Source: Aricia agestis (taxonomy: Eukaryota; Arthropoda; Insecta; Lepidoptera; Lycaenidae). From it: DNA of 64,000 nucleotides. How positions within the stretch are numbered: the first letter of the stretch is position 1; each line of letters begins with the position of its first letter. The DNA lies in the NCBI RefSeq assembly GCF_905147365.1, contig NC_056428.1, forward strand, positions 32,469,001 to 32,533,000, given 5' to 3'. Both the position numbers and the translations under genes were made by a program. The notes below the pieces were generated by a model that was not told where the DNA came from, did not search any database, and was given only the letters and a program-made list of their open reading frames with translations. Positions 52,701-61,836 of this stretch are shown here, piece after piece.

Positions 52701-55301
52701 TCGAAGCAGGTCCAAGACGTCCATCGGAAGGGCAACTTCCACCTTCGCGGCTGGGTCTCCAACTCACAGAACGTCACACGAAGCCTCGACAAAGAACAAG
52801 CCGAGAAGGTTCAAGTCGCGCTGGACGACGGCACGAAGACAGAAAAGGTCTTGGGACTCGTATGGGAGCCGCAACGGGACGAGCTCGCCTTCAACCTTAA
52901 CTTCGAGCGAATTCCTCCACACCTGCTGCAAAAGAACGCGCCCACGAAGAGGGAAATCCTCAAAATAGTGATGTCGGTATACGACCCTCTGGGCCTGGCC
53001 TCTCCAGTCACCATCCAAGCCAAGAGGCTCATACAAGAGGTCTGGCGCAGAGGCATAGACTGGGACGTTCGAGTCGACGACGATCTAGCCGAGCAGTGGA
53101 CGGAATGGCTAGACCTACTACAGAGGTTGAAGGCGATCAAAATACCAAGGGCCTACGCAGCATATAGTGAAGCTTCGTCACTCCAGCTCCACATCTTCGT
53201 GGACGCCAGCAGCACAGCATACGCCAGCGCGCTGTACTGGAGATCGGAGACAGAAGACGGCCGTGTACGTGTCTCTCTCGTCACGGCCAAAGCACGTGTG
53301 GCACCCGTCAGGGTAACATCGATCCCTCGCCTGGAGCTTCAGGGAGCCGTCCTAGGAGCAAGGATGGCACAGACGGTCACAGATGAACACGAGAGGAAGC
53401 CGGACGCCCGCTTCTTCTGGACAGATAGCAAGACCGTCCTGGCCTGGCTCAAGAACGGATCCCGAAGCTACAAGCCCTACGTCGCCCATCGTATCGCGGC
53501 CATAGAAGACCTGACCACCTTAAACGAATGGAGGTGGCTGCCCTCGAAGCTCAACGTAGCCGACGACGCAACGAGGAGCGCCCCGCCTGACTTCGGTACA
53601 GAGCATCGGTGGTACAGAGGTCCTGAATTCCTGTACGAGAACAGCTCTACATGGCCGGCGGAACGCATCATAGAAGAGAAGGAAACGGGCGAGGAGAGGA
53701 CTCATCACGTCACATCAAAGCCGCCGTCAATCAGCCAAGTGATACCGGACGCCACACGTTTCTCCAGTTGGGAAAAGTACCTACGTGCCACAGCCCGGGT
53801 ACTACAGTTCGTGAAGAAAATGAAGCCCAAAAAAGAGATAGTGAATTATAGAAGAGGCAAGAAGAAAAATAATAGTGATCCCGACTGGAGAAAACAGAAG
53901 AAAACGACGCAAAACTCAAAACAGAAAACACGGATCGAAACGGAAAAGCGAAAATTCGTCCCCATAGAGGCCGATTTAATCTGGGAGGCCGAAAAATTAA
54001 TAGTTCGCTCAATCCAACAAGAAACATTCGAAGAAGAAATAAAACTGTTAAACAGTGGAAAGCCCGTGCCGAACAATAGCCGCCTTCGACAACTGTCCGT
54101 TCGAGTAGAAGACGGCATACTTCGAATAAGAAGCCGAATCAACGCGGTCGACGGGGTAACAGAAAATCAGAAGTCTCCAGCTATAATAGACGGCGACCAC
54201 CCGGCGGTGCGGCTCTGGATAGAACACACGCATCGTCGCCTGCAGCACGCCGGGGTCGAGACCACGGTGAACGAGTGCAGACAGCACTACTGGGTACTCC
54301 GGCTGCGCCCCTCTGTGCGCTCCATCGTTAAGGGCTGCCTGCCCTGCCGAATACGGCGGGAGGCCCCTCCATCGCCGGCCACGGGAGACCATCCACCCTC
54401 CCGCTTGGCCCATCACCAGAGGCCGTTCACCAACACCGGCGTGGACTACTTCGGCCCAGTCAGCGTCACAGTGGGGAAGCAGCACCATAAGAGGTACGTC
54501 GCCCTGTTCACGTGCCTCACTACAAGGGCCGTGCACCTAGAGCTGGCGGCGTCCCTATCGACCGACTCCGCGATACTGGCTCTTCGAAGGCTCATCGCAC
54601 GCCGCGGGTGTCCGACCGTAATATTCTCGGACAACGGCACCAACTTCCACGGGGCGGACGCGGAATTACGACGCGCCGCCATAGAAGCGATGAGCCAGGA
54701 AGCCGACGTTCGGGCCATCAAGTGGAGATTCATCCCTCCCGGCGCTCCGTTCATGGGAGGAGCGTGGGAGCGCCTCGTAAAGTCCGTAAAGATAGCGCTC
54801 TCCGCCGTGCTGCACGAGCGCCATCCATCCGAAGAGGTCCTCAGCACCCTGCTCGCGGAGGCGGAATACACAGTGAACAGCCGCCCCCTCACGCACGTGT
54901 CAGTCCAGCCCGAAGACGACGAAGCCCTCACGCCCAACCACTTCCTCCTGGGTGGGTCAGCGCGGGTACCAACGCCCGGCAAGTTCGACGACGCCGACCT
55001 CATCACCCGCTCCAACTGGCGGGCCTCGCAGCGCCTGGCAGACATGTTCTGGGCGCGCTGGGTCCGAGAGTACCTGCCGGAACTCCAACACCGGCGGGAG
55101 CCTCGCGGAAGCGGGAGGACCATCAAGGAGGGCGACGTCGTGCTGATAGTGGACAGCAACCTCCCGAGGAATACCTGGCCCCGGGGGATAGTCATCGCCA
55201 CATACCCGGGACAAGATGGCGCGGTTCGAGTGGTGGACGTGAGGACCAAAGGAGGAGTACTTCGGCGACCGACGAAGCGGCTGGTGATCCTGTCGACATA
55301 G
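49737..55301 (+). CDS. BEL/Pao Gag-Pol polyprotein, 1854 residues
   Basis: A single uninterrupted frame that should supply all proteins for particle assembly, reverse transcription and integration. Domains, from visible motifs: a charged coiled-coil segment at about 70-103; a DUF1759-type Gag region at about 248-395 (LPFFNGAYSEWLAFRSAY); cysteine/histidine knuckles at about 455-521 (CxxC...HxxxxC, CFRC); a Pao-type aspartic protease with LLDDGST near 565; reverse transcriptase at about 820-1010 with the YMDD box near 971; an RNase H-like domain at about 1150-1280 (FVDASS, RLELQGA, WTDSK, ADDATR); an integrase zinc finger at about 1496-1540 (HxxxxH, CxxC); an integrase core with D near 1568, D near 1632 and E near 1677; and a DUF5641-type C-terminus at about 1766-1854. 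Length and order are normal for BEL/Pao. The ATG chosen is the first in frame after the LTR, in a CAACCATG context. There is no frameshift between gag and pol, so processing must be by the protease. Codon use is GC-rich, unlike the flanks, with a striking ATAG bias. Confidence 0.96.
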   Translation: MPVTRSQSGIAASAPREEDRPPVEEAADLIVPASRPSFPLRHEDPPKSPSVPVTTQAAPTRAKSRSASSKAEKAKKLARAAEEIAKRKLELAIARMRVLEAESEDDTDNESEGAQERVTSWLENQRAEEGHIDNQPLLPPSLPAGALIASQAPPPPRNTAPEDNIEVIEQPSGNIVPCSSSACPKPPKDSPLPRFEALKTAVPPTSGHIASHTASQPMNSEIAQLTSAITAAVNSAAANRSSKYLGELPFFNGAYSEWLAFRSAYMETERHLTTAENAARLRRALKGKAKEAVTSLLIANAPSDVIMKTLEDRFGRPDTIAIAELDKLRNLPRTSDAPRDICLFANKIANSVATLRLLGKDRYLYSPEIIKNIVEKLPSTTKYRWFDYVETIETEKKNEPELLQFCEFIEKEARRCARYAAPEPIITEDSTPPYRKQRAHHTRVEGEKRTEERPCLLCKQLGHPPAKCEKLLQASTEDRWAIAKESKLCFRCLRYKTMSHKCDFRTCKTDGCARSHHPLLHFDKPKEVEKEKVTSTCENRRAHTYLKIVPVRVTGSKSSADTFALLDDGSTVTLLDSNIARKIGAKGRIDPLEIETLAPKNLKSESSRRVTVQLRGSGEAHEIEARTIDDLKLSPQVVQRETVWACDHLKDLEENFSYREMQPTILIGQDNWHLLVASEIRRGERRQPAASKTPLGWVLHGTDSRTLGHQVNFVNHLVEDRMDDMLRHHFSIESMGIEEKKPQSDPEQRALDILNRSTQKVGGRFETGMLWKKEDCVMPNNYDNALRRLHSTEKRIDKDPELRKKYAELMAALIEKGYAEKAPTQKTPGKTWYLPHFPVLNPRKPGKVRIVHDAAAKTKGVSLNDYLLTGPDLLQPLPGTLMRFRQHRIAVTADIAEMFMRIGIKEDDRDALRYLWREDRRDGPPDEYRMMSLIFGATSSPATAIFVKDLNARQHEKEYPAAAAAIVQAHYMDDYLHSFQTEEEAIAISKQVQDVHRKGNFHLRGWVSNSQNVTRSLDKEQAEKVQVALDDGTKTEKVLGLVWEPQRDELAFNLNFERIPPHLLQKNAPTKREILKIVMSVYDPLGLASPVTIQAKRLIQEVWRRGIDWDVRVDDDLAEQWTEWLDLLQRLKAIKIPRAYAAYSEASSLQLHIFVDASSTAYASALYWRSETEDGRVRVSLVTAKARVAPVRVTSIPRLELQGAVLGARMAQTVTDEHERKPDARFFWTDSKTVLAWLKNGSRSYKPYVAHRIAAIEDLTTLNEWRWLPSKLNVADDATRSAPPDFGTEHRWYRGPEFLYENSSTWPAERIIEEKETGEERTHHVTSKPPSISQVIPDATRFSSWEKYLRATARVLQFVKKMKPKKEIVNYRRGKKKNNSDPDWRKQKKTTQNSKQKTRIETEKRKFVPIEADLIWEAEKLIVRSIQQETFEEEIKLLNSGKPVPNNSRLRQLSVRVEDGILRIRSRINAVDGVTENQKSPAIIDGDHPAVRLWIEHTHRRLQHAGVETTVNECRQHYWVLRLRPSVRSIVKGCLPCRIRREAPPSPATGDHPPSRLAHHQRPFTNTGVDYFGPVSVTVGKQHHKRYVALFTCLTTRAVHLELAASLSTDSAILALRRLIARRGCPTVIFSDNGTNFHGADAELRRAAIEAMSQEADVRAIKWRFIPPGAPFMGGAWERLVKSVKIALSAVLHERHPSEEVLSTLLAEAEYTVNSRPLTHVSVQPEDDEALTPNHFLLGGSARVPTPGKFDDADLITRSNWRASQRLADMFWARWVREYLPELQHRREPRGSGRTIKEGDVVLIVDSNLPRNTWPRGIVIATYPGQDGAVRVVDVRTKGGVLRRPTKRLVILST

Positions 55302-55357
55302 TGCGTCGTCTCTCCCAGCACATCGGATCTGCAGCGTCGAGGCTACGTCGCTGCACG
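55302..55357 (+). other. 3' untranslated leader of the BEL/Pao element
   Basis: A GC-rich 56-base spacer between the Gag-Pol stop and the purine tract. It contains no further frame, so there is no envelope gene. Confidence 0.8.
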
Positions 55358-55367
55358 GCGGGAGAAT
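55358..55367 (+). other. Polypurine tract of the BEL/Pao element
   Basis: GCGGGAGAA(T) immediately before the right LTR. It is short and interrupted by one C, but it is in the position where plus-strand priming must occur. Confidence 0.65.
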
Positions 55368-56253
55368 TGTACGAGACGACGAAAAAATAGATTTTATAGT
55401 TTAGTTATATACAAGAACATTTATAGTTTAGTTTGTTCATAATAGTAATAGGTTTAAAATACTTTAATTTAATTCATAGTTATAGGTTTCATGTAAGAGT
55501 GAGACGGAAATAAATGATCTCGTATTGTGCCTCTTATTCCCAAAACCAAATAGTTTAATAGTCGTGTAATACTTACATTTAATAGTTAATTTGTTTAATT
55601 TGTATTTTATCTCTAGTTCTGTCAAATTTAAATAGCTTTAATAGTAAAAATAGTATAATTATATCGTTCATTGTAAATTTCGTGTTAGAGTAGGATAGAC
55701 ATATACAAAGTAGCATGTAATAGATAGAGATAGCTAGAGTGAGAGATAGCTAGATTAGTCACTTTGTTTTACCGATTTTCCGTAGTTTTTAATAGTTTAT
55801 GTTCGATATTGTAATAGAAATAGGTAAGTAATATAGTAAAATAGTGTTTAGAGTAATATAGTTTAGAAACATAGCATATTAAGTCTGTACGAAATAGTGT
55901 AAATATTTAGAAACAATAAAGAAAGTTTGGCGGGGGCGAGGTGATAACGGGACCGATAACGGGACCGCAGGTCAGGCCCATTGTTTTAAACCTAGTATAA
56001 ATAAAGGGCCGGGCCGGCCGCCAACCAGACCGCTCCGAGCCAGCCTACCTAGAAGAAACAGCAAGACAAGAAGAATCGGGAAAATATTGGGGAATTATTG
56101 GGTCATCGCTACATCGGAAATAGAAGAAAGGCTGGCCGGAAATCGCGTCTACCTCGACCCCCGCTAATAGTACAATAGTGACGAAGTGTTTTCTTTCGAC
56201 CACCCAGTACAGAAGCCGTTCTCGAGTAAATTCTCGCACGGCAACACTGTACA
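55368..56253 (+). repeat. Right LTR of the BEL/Pao element
   Basis: Matches the left LTR over all 886 bases by eye, including the ATAG-rich U3-like region, the GATAACGGGACC tandem and the TATAAATAAA motif. Transcription of the left copy would end in this one. Confidence 0.97.
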
Positions 56254-56258
56254 CTTAC
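56254..56258 (+). repeat. BEL/Pao target duplication, right
   Basis: CTTAC, identical to 48771-48775. The empty site would read CACTCACTTACAATAAATA. Confidence 0.95.
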
Positions 56259-56535
56259 AATAAATATATGCTAGTGTGGCTAAAATTTATGCGAATCTGA
56301 AACAGAATAGCTACAACTGCCCAACAACTGTCCCGTCATCTTGGGCATACGTGACGAGAAACAAGTTTGTCCACAAGAAATATGTAGGGGTTCTGAGCTA
56401 GTTTCAGTTCAGGTTAATAGTTTGTAGGGGAAGCTTCTTGGAATAATTTCGTACTCATGTTGTTAACTTGGTTTTCGCTGATTGTAGTTTAGCCACTGTC
56501 GGCCATATTCCCTTAAATGAGAGATAGATAAAAAT
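56259..56535. other. Flank of the BEL/Pao insertion
   Basis: No recognised repeat or coding signal. Confidence 0.45.
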
Positions 56536-56768
56536 CGGCCAAGTGCGAGTTGGACACGCGCACGAAGGGTTCCGTACCATTATATAGTATAGACCAAAAA
56601 TAGCAAAAATTGTGTATTTTTTTTGGGAGCCCCCTTAATTCTCTATTTATTGTTAATTCTTAAAGTATAACTACAACTGAGTGTTTTGTGAATATTTCAA
56701 GTGCCAATCTGTTGTTGTTATTAGGATTTGTTGTTACCAGAAATGCATAGTCTATGAAAATTTTAACT
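56536..56768 (+). mobile_element. GTCY element, copy 12 (forward, 3'-truncated)
   Basis: CGGCCAAGTGCGAGTTGGAC, GCACGAAGGGTTCCGTACCA and GGGAGCCCCCTTAATTC, then diverged sequence through ATGAAAATTTTAACTCAACA. The microsatellite and the right end are missing. Confidence 0.7.
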
Positions 56769-57115
56769 CAACAACAACAACATAAATGAGTGATCAATAA
56801 TGGACAAAAATAACGTGAAAAATATCAAACAATTTACGGAAAGGGGCGCTTCCATAAACTTAAAGAATGTTTTGCGACTTATTACTCGCTATCACTCCAC
56901 TTATTTCCCCAGATCAATCTTACCCGACAGGTATTCCTCAAAAAATGTCTTAGAAGCGCATTTTAACAGATCACTTACCTAATATAGCATGGCGGTGGCT
57001 GGTTTGTCGGTTTGTAGCCTAAAAATACAACAGTTTTTTATTTCATCCCTAATTTATAAAGCTTACCCATACTCTAGTATACCACTTCTCTAAACTATTT
57101 GCATACCAACACAAA
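56769..57115. other. Stretch with no recognised feature
   Basis: A 60-codon plus-strand frame (56800-56982) has no recognisable product. Confidence 0.45.
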
Positions 57116-57117
57116 TA

Positions 57118-58674
57118 AACACACCGGCAAAATTAGAGGAACATAACAAAATTTTCAATTTTTTTTAAATTGTTCACTGATTTTTATATATTTATTTATT
57201 AATTTACTAATTGATTATTAAAAAATAATTTTTTTATAAATTTAGGGCATAAAAACGTGAAAAATAGAAAAAAATCAGCGAAAATCAAAAAATTAAGAAA
57301 ATCTTTGAAATTTCAGTAGTAAGTTTTTAAGATAAATTCTCCATTTTTATTAAAGAAATGCCATGTTAAAAGCGTGTAATGCTGGTGTAATGCCTTCTAT
57401 GGATCTCAAGAGGGCCTGGATACGCCATTCCATGCTTGCATTTAAATTGTCAATCATTTCCTGTGGGATATTCTCCTACTCCTCCAGTAGCGCCAACTCG
57501 AGCTCCTGGACACATTTTGGAGCTGGAGTTTTAACTCGTACCGTTCACCCATTGATGTGCCACACGTCTTCAATCGGATCCACATCCGTAGACTACGCTG
57601 GCCTCTCCACCTGGGCTACGCCAGCATCGTTTAGGTAATAATGCCCGATTTTCTTACTCTATGGACGCACATAAAATTGAAATTACTACCTAAAACTGTC
57701 TAAAAGGCACACCATGCAGTTCCAGGATGTCGGTGCTATAGCTCTGTACTGTCAAAGTACCATCATCTATAATCATCAGTTCCATGCGGGCTCCAAATCA
57801 TATGCAACTCCAAACCATTACCAAGCCTGCATTATAGGCCACTGTTTCCGGTAAGTTTGATGGCCTGTAGCTTTCCTTATGATTTATCCACATTCTTTAT
57901 CGCCTGTCAATACAATGTACACAGAATTTGCTCCCATCACTGTACAGCATAAGATTTCACTCACTTGTCTAATTTTGATGCTCACGCGCAAATCTTAGCC
58001 TGGCTCTTCGGTGTCCTGTCTCAAGTTTTGATGCCCTTGCTGGCACTTTTGAGTATAATTTAACTTCTTTGAGTCTTCTTCTTACTGTACAATCACTTAC
58101 ACGTTCATCTTGGACCTGTTCCGACAGGTTTCGTGTCTGCATAGCAGTTTGAGGTCGATTTCTTAAGTTTTGTTTCCTTACAAAATGGTCATCCTGAACC
58201 ATTGTCACCCGATATCTGCCTTGTTCTCGTCTTCGAACGTAAGATCCAGTCTCTCTGAAGCGTTGAAAGTTACGATGAACCACGGAAGCCGACACACCTG
58301 GCCTGACTGACCGAACGGTAGGTGTGACCTTTCTCTATCGTGGTTACAGCTCTAGCTGTTGCAGATGCTGGGAAATCACTAATTTTGTATCTAAGCAATG
58401 TGTTCTTCCAAAAACCAAACAATCAAATGAGCTGAGCATACCTTGCACCCCGCTAAAACGCCATTCTTATCAGGAACACTTACAACGTCAATAATCGAAA
58501 AACACTTATTAGGGCATAATTGCTATAGAAACCTGTCAACTTGCCAGTTTTGTTCAATATTTTATTTCTTGAATGAGCTTAGAAGCTATAAAAAAGGCTT
58601 TCAGACAGCCCGGCCCACTTGAGTTCAAGTTTTGGCCCTTTTTACCAATGTTCCGCTAATTTTGCCAGTGTGTG
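57118..58674 (-). mobile_element. Decayed Tc1-like DNA transposon, 1.56 kb
   Basis: Terminal inverted repeats ACACACCGGCAAAATTAG at the left and, in reverse complement, ACACACTGGCAAAATTAG at the right extend through GGAACAT with few mismatches. Both ends abut TA dinucleotides (57116-57117 and 58675-58676), the Tc1/mariner target duplication. The transposase is on the minus strand and broken. Size matches an autonomous Tc1 element (about 1.3-1.7 kb), so little has been lost but the coding frame is dead. Confidence 0.85.
57360..58400 (-). pseudogene. Tc1-like transposase, frameshifted
   Basis: The longest intact piece (58295 to 57969) encodes 108 residues with a helix-turn-helix-like segment (VVHRNFQRFRETGSYVRR), the paired DNA-binding-domain body (TVRRRLKEVKLYSKVPARAS) and RLRFAREHQN. 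Upstream, ATARAVTTIEKGHTYRSVSQ is in another frame. Downstream, pieces of the catalytic domain can be read in shifting frames, such as SDGSKFCVH (the usual FSDESRF block has D, then G instead of E) and PQEMIDNLNASMEWRIQALL near the C-terminus. Several stops and shifts make it non-functional. Confidence 0.85.
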
Positions 58675-58676
58675 TA

Positions 58677-59032
58677 TGTATGAGAAGTATTTAATTGAAA
58701 ACTACTCGCAAATAAGAAGACGTAAAATGTAGTCGAGGAGACAGTTGTTCCGTGTGCACCGCCTGTTGACCTTGAGAGCCTCCAGGACATGCGCTACTCA
58801 CCAAACGGTATGACTATAGAGTACATAATATACAGCATGGCTGATGAGGCATGATTAATACTTGAGGAGAGTACTCTGTACTCGATTCTCATTATAATTA
58901 TGTAATAAAATTAGGTACTTAATGTTGACCTCCTTTAAATAAATGAATCATGGACGCTTAGTAAATTACTATGCGGCCGGTATGCCTCCCGCGCACGATG
59001 TCCATGTGATCAATTGATATAATTTTTTATAT
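58677..59032. other. Stretch with no recognised feature
   Basis: No repeat or coding signal recognised. A short AT run lies at about 59033-59053. Confidence 0.5.
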
Positions 59033-59128
59033 TATATATATATATATATATATAAGTATATATTTTTTCAACTAATATAATAATTAAATATTTAAGAGGA
59101 GCTCCCATACAAAAAATACAATTTTTTT

Positions 59129-59443
59129 ATGAAATAAGAGGGCAAACGAGCAAACGGGTCACCTGATGGAAAGCAACTTCCGTCGCCCATGGACACTCGC
59201 AGCATCATTAGTGCTGCAGGTGCGTTGCCGGCCTTTTAAGAGGGAATAGCGTAATAGGGGAGGGTAGGGATGGGAAGAGAATAGGGTAGGGTAGGGAAGG
59301 GAATAGGGTAGGGAATTGGGCCTCCGGTAAACTCAGCCACTCGGCGAAACACAGCGCAAGCTGTTTCACGCCGGTTTTCTGTGAGAACGTGGTATTTCTC
59401 CGGTCGAGCCGGCCATTCGTGCCGAAGCATGGCTCTCCCACGT
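59129..59443 (+). mobile_element. Repeat family C, copy 2
   Basis: GAAATAAGAGGGCAAACGAG, CAAACGGGTCACCTGATGGA, GCAGGTGCGTTGCCGGCCTT, purine-rich tract, GTGCCGAAGCATGGCTCTCC, CACG. It is longer than the 37.95-kb copy by a CGCAAGCTGTTTCACGCCGG block and a segment including GTGAGAACGTGGTATTTCTC. Confidence 0.8.
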
Positions 59444-59444
59444 A

Positions 59445-59892
59445 TTTTTAGGGTTCCGTACCTAAAGGGTAAAAACGGGACCCTATTACTGAGACTTCGA
59501 TGTCTGTCTGTCTCCAGGCGGTATCTCAAGACCCGCTATAGCTAGACTTCTGAAATCTTCACAGATTGTACCGCTATAACAACAAATACTAAAAATAAAA
59601 TAAAAATAACATTTGAGGGGGGTTCCCATACAACAAACGCGATTTTTTTGGCCTTTTTTGTTCGATATCAATAATGGTAACAAGTAAGCAGTTGAAATTC
59701 TCACAAAATCCTTAATAATTATATCATTAGTTTAATAATTATTAATAATAAAATTAAAATAAAATAAATTTTATTATTTTTAAGTATTTATTTTATTTTA
59801 CAAATACAAAATACACAATGTTTGGCTCATTTTTGCTCTATAACGGTGCGGAACCCATCTCGCGCGAGTTCGACTCGCACTTGGCCGATTAT
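59445..59892 (-). mobile_element. GTCY MITE-like element, copy 13 (reverse, near-complete)
   Basis: TTTTTAGGGTTCCGTACCTA through GATGTCTGTCTGTCTCCAGG to CGCGAGTTCGACTCGCACTT and GGCCGATTATT. It lies directly after family C, inside an older copy of its own family. Confidence 0.85.
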
Positions 59893-59965
59893 TTGCCAAA
59901 CTTCGATCTATAACGGTACGGAACCCTTTGTGCGCTAGTCCAACTGGCAACTGGCCGATTATTAT

Positions 59966-60826
59966 TCATCCTGTCCTAACGTGAAGAAGCGCCTCTAGAT
60001 TAAAAACAGAAAACAGCGCTATAATTTAGTTGCCTCATATAAAAATTCATATTATTTTCGTCCTTCAAAGTTGAATATAATTGAATACCTATTACCTATA
60101 TGCAAAACATGAAGCTCCCGAAAGCCCAAAACATATTATGCTCTAACGATCATTTCGCAAAAAGTAAGAAAAGGCGTCGTGCTAATTTCTGTGTTCCCCG
60201 TTTCCTTCGTGACAAAAAGGTGGTGGCTAAAAAGAATTTTAAAATCTATTTTAAGTATTCATAGAAGCAGACGGAAAGTTACTTGTGTTACCCAGCCGTA
60301 GAACCCGGTATTGAGGTTGAGGATCGCAGTTCGTAAACCTCTCCGAGTACAAAGAAATATTAGAATCGATTTAATATATAGGTGACTATATTTCAATAAT
60401 GCCTCCTAAACAGCACAATTTACATCTACTAAAAATGTATTTATTTTAAATCTATCCCGTTCGTTACGACACAGATTTTTATTTCATGGAAATTTTGCAA
60501 AACCTCTCCAGTATTCAAAAGTTCTTTGTTCTGTTGCGGTAAATTGGGTTAGGAAACTGGAGTATGGAATGCATAATAATATGGCTGCGTCAATATGTCT
60601 CTGAATAATAGAGAAACCATGTCAAACAAAAACTATTTTGATTAAACTGTGTGGTCTACGTACATAAGGGAAATGTAGTGCAACACTGTAGCTTATAAAC
60701 TTTTATTTGTACGGTAATATTTCTGTATAAATATTGTTGTTTATTGAAGTAGGAATTACACTACCCTAGCTCGAGTTGATGCTGTTTTATGTATCCTTTA
60801 ATATAATAGTACAGGTTCCCTCTGCG
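59966..60826. other. Stretch with no recognised feature
   Basis: AT-rich; nothing recognised. Confidence 0.5.
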
Positions 60827-60935
60827 AAAAATCTCGAAAGTAGTAGCTAACAGAGATAGAAAGGATTTAATATTTCGATTTGATGGTACTAAAATTTCGA
60901 TTTATCTATTTGTGGGACAATGTTATTCTTAGATT
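60827..60935. repeat. One arm of the 37.84-kb fold-back family
   Basis: GCGAAAAATCTCGAAAGTAG, TAGCTAACAGAGATAGAAAG, TTCGATTTGATGGTACTAAA and GTGGGACAATGTTATTCTTA. The second arm is missing. Confidence 0.7.
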
Positions 60936-60993
60936 ATAATATAACTATTAAGCTATCAAAATATATAAATTAATACATAAACATCTGCTGGTA

Positions 60994-61113
60994 AGGATCA
61001 ATTCAGACCGCAATGTGACGCGTAGATGCATTTCTAAATTTGTACAGAATTGACAGATTTCAATTGCGTGCGACGTCTTGCAAATCTGTCAAATCCATAC
61101 AAATTTAGATTTT
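60994..61113. repeat. Truncated copy of the 48.43-kb fold-back family
   Basis: AATTCAGACCGCAATGTGAC, GCGTAGATGCATTTCTAAAT, TTGACAGATTTCAATTGCGT and GACGTCTTGCAAATCTGTCA. The terminal part of the right arm is lost. Confidence 0.75.
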
Positions 61114-61836
61114 CCCTTTGCCAAATCTTCAATAGAGAATCTGTGAGAATCTCCCATCCATCCTGGGGGGTAAAAAGCGAGATATCTTCCTGGCTTTTTG
61201 CAGGATAATCGTGGGTGTAGTAAATAAGCGTAACGGTAGTATTTTGTGTGATAACAATAATTAGGATCTAATTTTAAGCTGTGAATTGTGATATTAGGAT
61301 AGTCTCTGTAATTTTGGTTTTATATTTGTGCCGTTGTTTTATTATTTGACATTTTAATTGTATTTTATTTGAATTGTTTATTTTAGTGGAATCATTTGTA
61401 TTTTTATTGGAATTGGTATTTTAATGTAGTGTTAATTACATCGTATATTTATATTGGATTGTATGTATAGACAAATAGAAAATAAATAGCCCTGATAATG
61501 TTAGGGGGACGAAATTTACTTTGATTTATTTTGAAAGAAAGCGTGGAGCGTTTATGTAATCTTTACTCTTTTTGGACAAATCGATTGCCTATTTCTAACC
61601 ATTTCGCATAGGTAATTATTTATCGTTCGTCACGAATTGAAATTGTTATTGTATGTTATTGTATGTAACATAGTTACAAGTGAAGCTAATAAAAGCGTGT
61701 TAATAGCTATTTGAATCAATTATTTTACTGTTATTATAATTATTAACCACCAAACTGAAAAAAGTATAAAATAAAATACTTACCTACAATGTTCGGTAAC
61801 ATTTTCAAGTTTCATAATACTTGTAGAATAAAATAA
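61114..61836. other. Stretch with a short conserved motif
   Basis: At about 61489-61508 is GCCCTGATAATGTTAGGGGG after an A-rich run; the same 20 bases occur after an A-rich run at about 43549-43568. Nothing else is recognised. Confidence 0.45.

Larger units (their letters stand above)
48776..56253 (+). mobile_element. Complete BEL/Pao LTR retrotransposon, 7.48 kb
   Basis: Two 886-bp LTRs bound a 5.7-kb interior with one long Gag-Pol frame. The LTRs begin TG and end CA and look identical base for base by eye. The element is flanked by perfect CTTAC duplications. It has a primer-binding candidate immediately after the left LTR and a purine tract immediately before the right one. All enzymatic domains are present with their key residues and there is no interrupting stop. 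Together this indicates a very recent insertion of an element that could be autonomous. It replicates by reverse transcription in cytoplasmic particles and integrates into host DNA. There is no env-like frame, so it is a retrotransposon and not a retrovirus. Confidence 0.97.
59075..59965 (-). mobile_element. Nested array: GTCY element split by family C plus another GTCY element
   Basis: The outer reverse GTCY copy is present only as its last third: TTTAAGAGGAGCTCCCATAC to TACAATTTTTTT (59128), then, after the insert, CCAAACTTCGATCTATAACG, GGTACGGAACCCTTTGTGCG to GGCCGATTATT (59965). Between them sit a family C copy and a second, near-complete reverse GTCY copy. Confidence 0.75.

Noticed and set aside
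49897..55390. Long antisense and alternate-frame reading frames within the BEL/Pao element (up to 292 residues)
   Set aside because: They are shadows of the GC-rich Gag-Pol frame; none has recognisable domains, and the sense frame explains the sequence fully.
48776..56253. Endogenous retrovirus with envelope
   Set aside because: Only 66 bases separate the Gag-Pol stop from the right LTR, so there is no room for an envelope gene.
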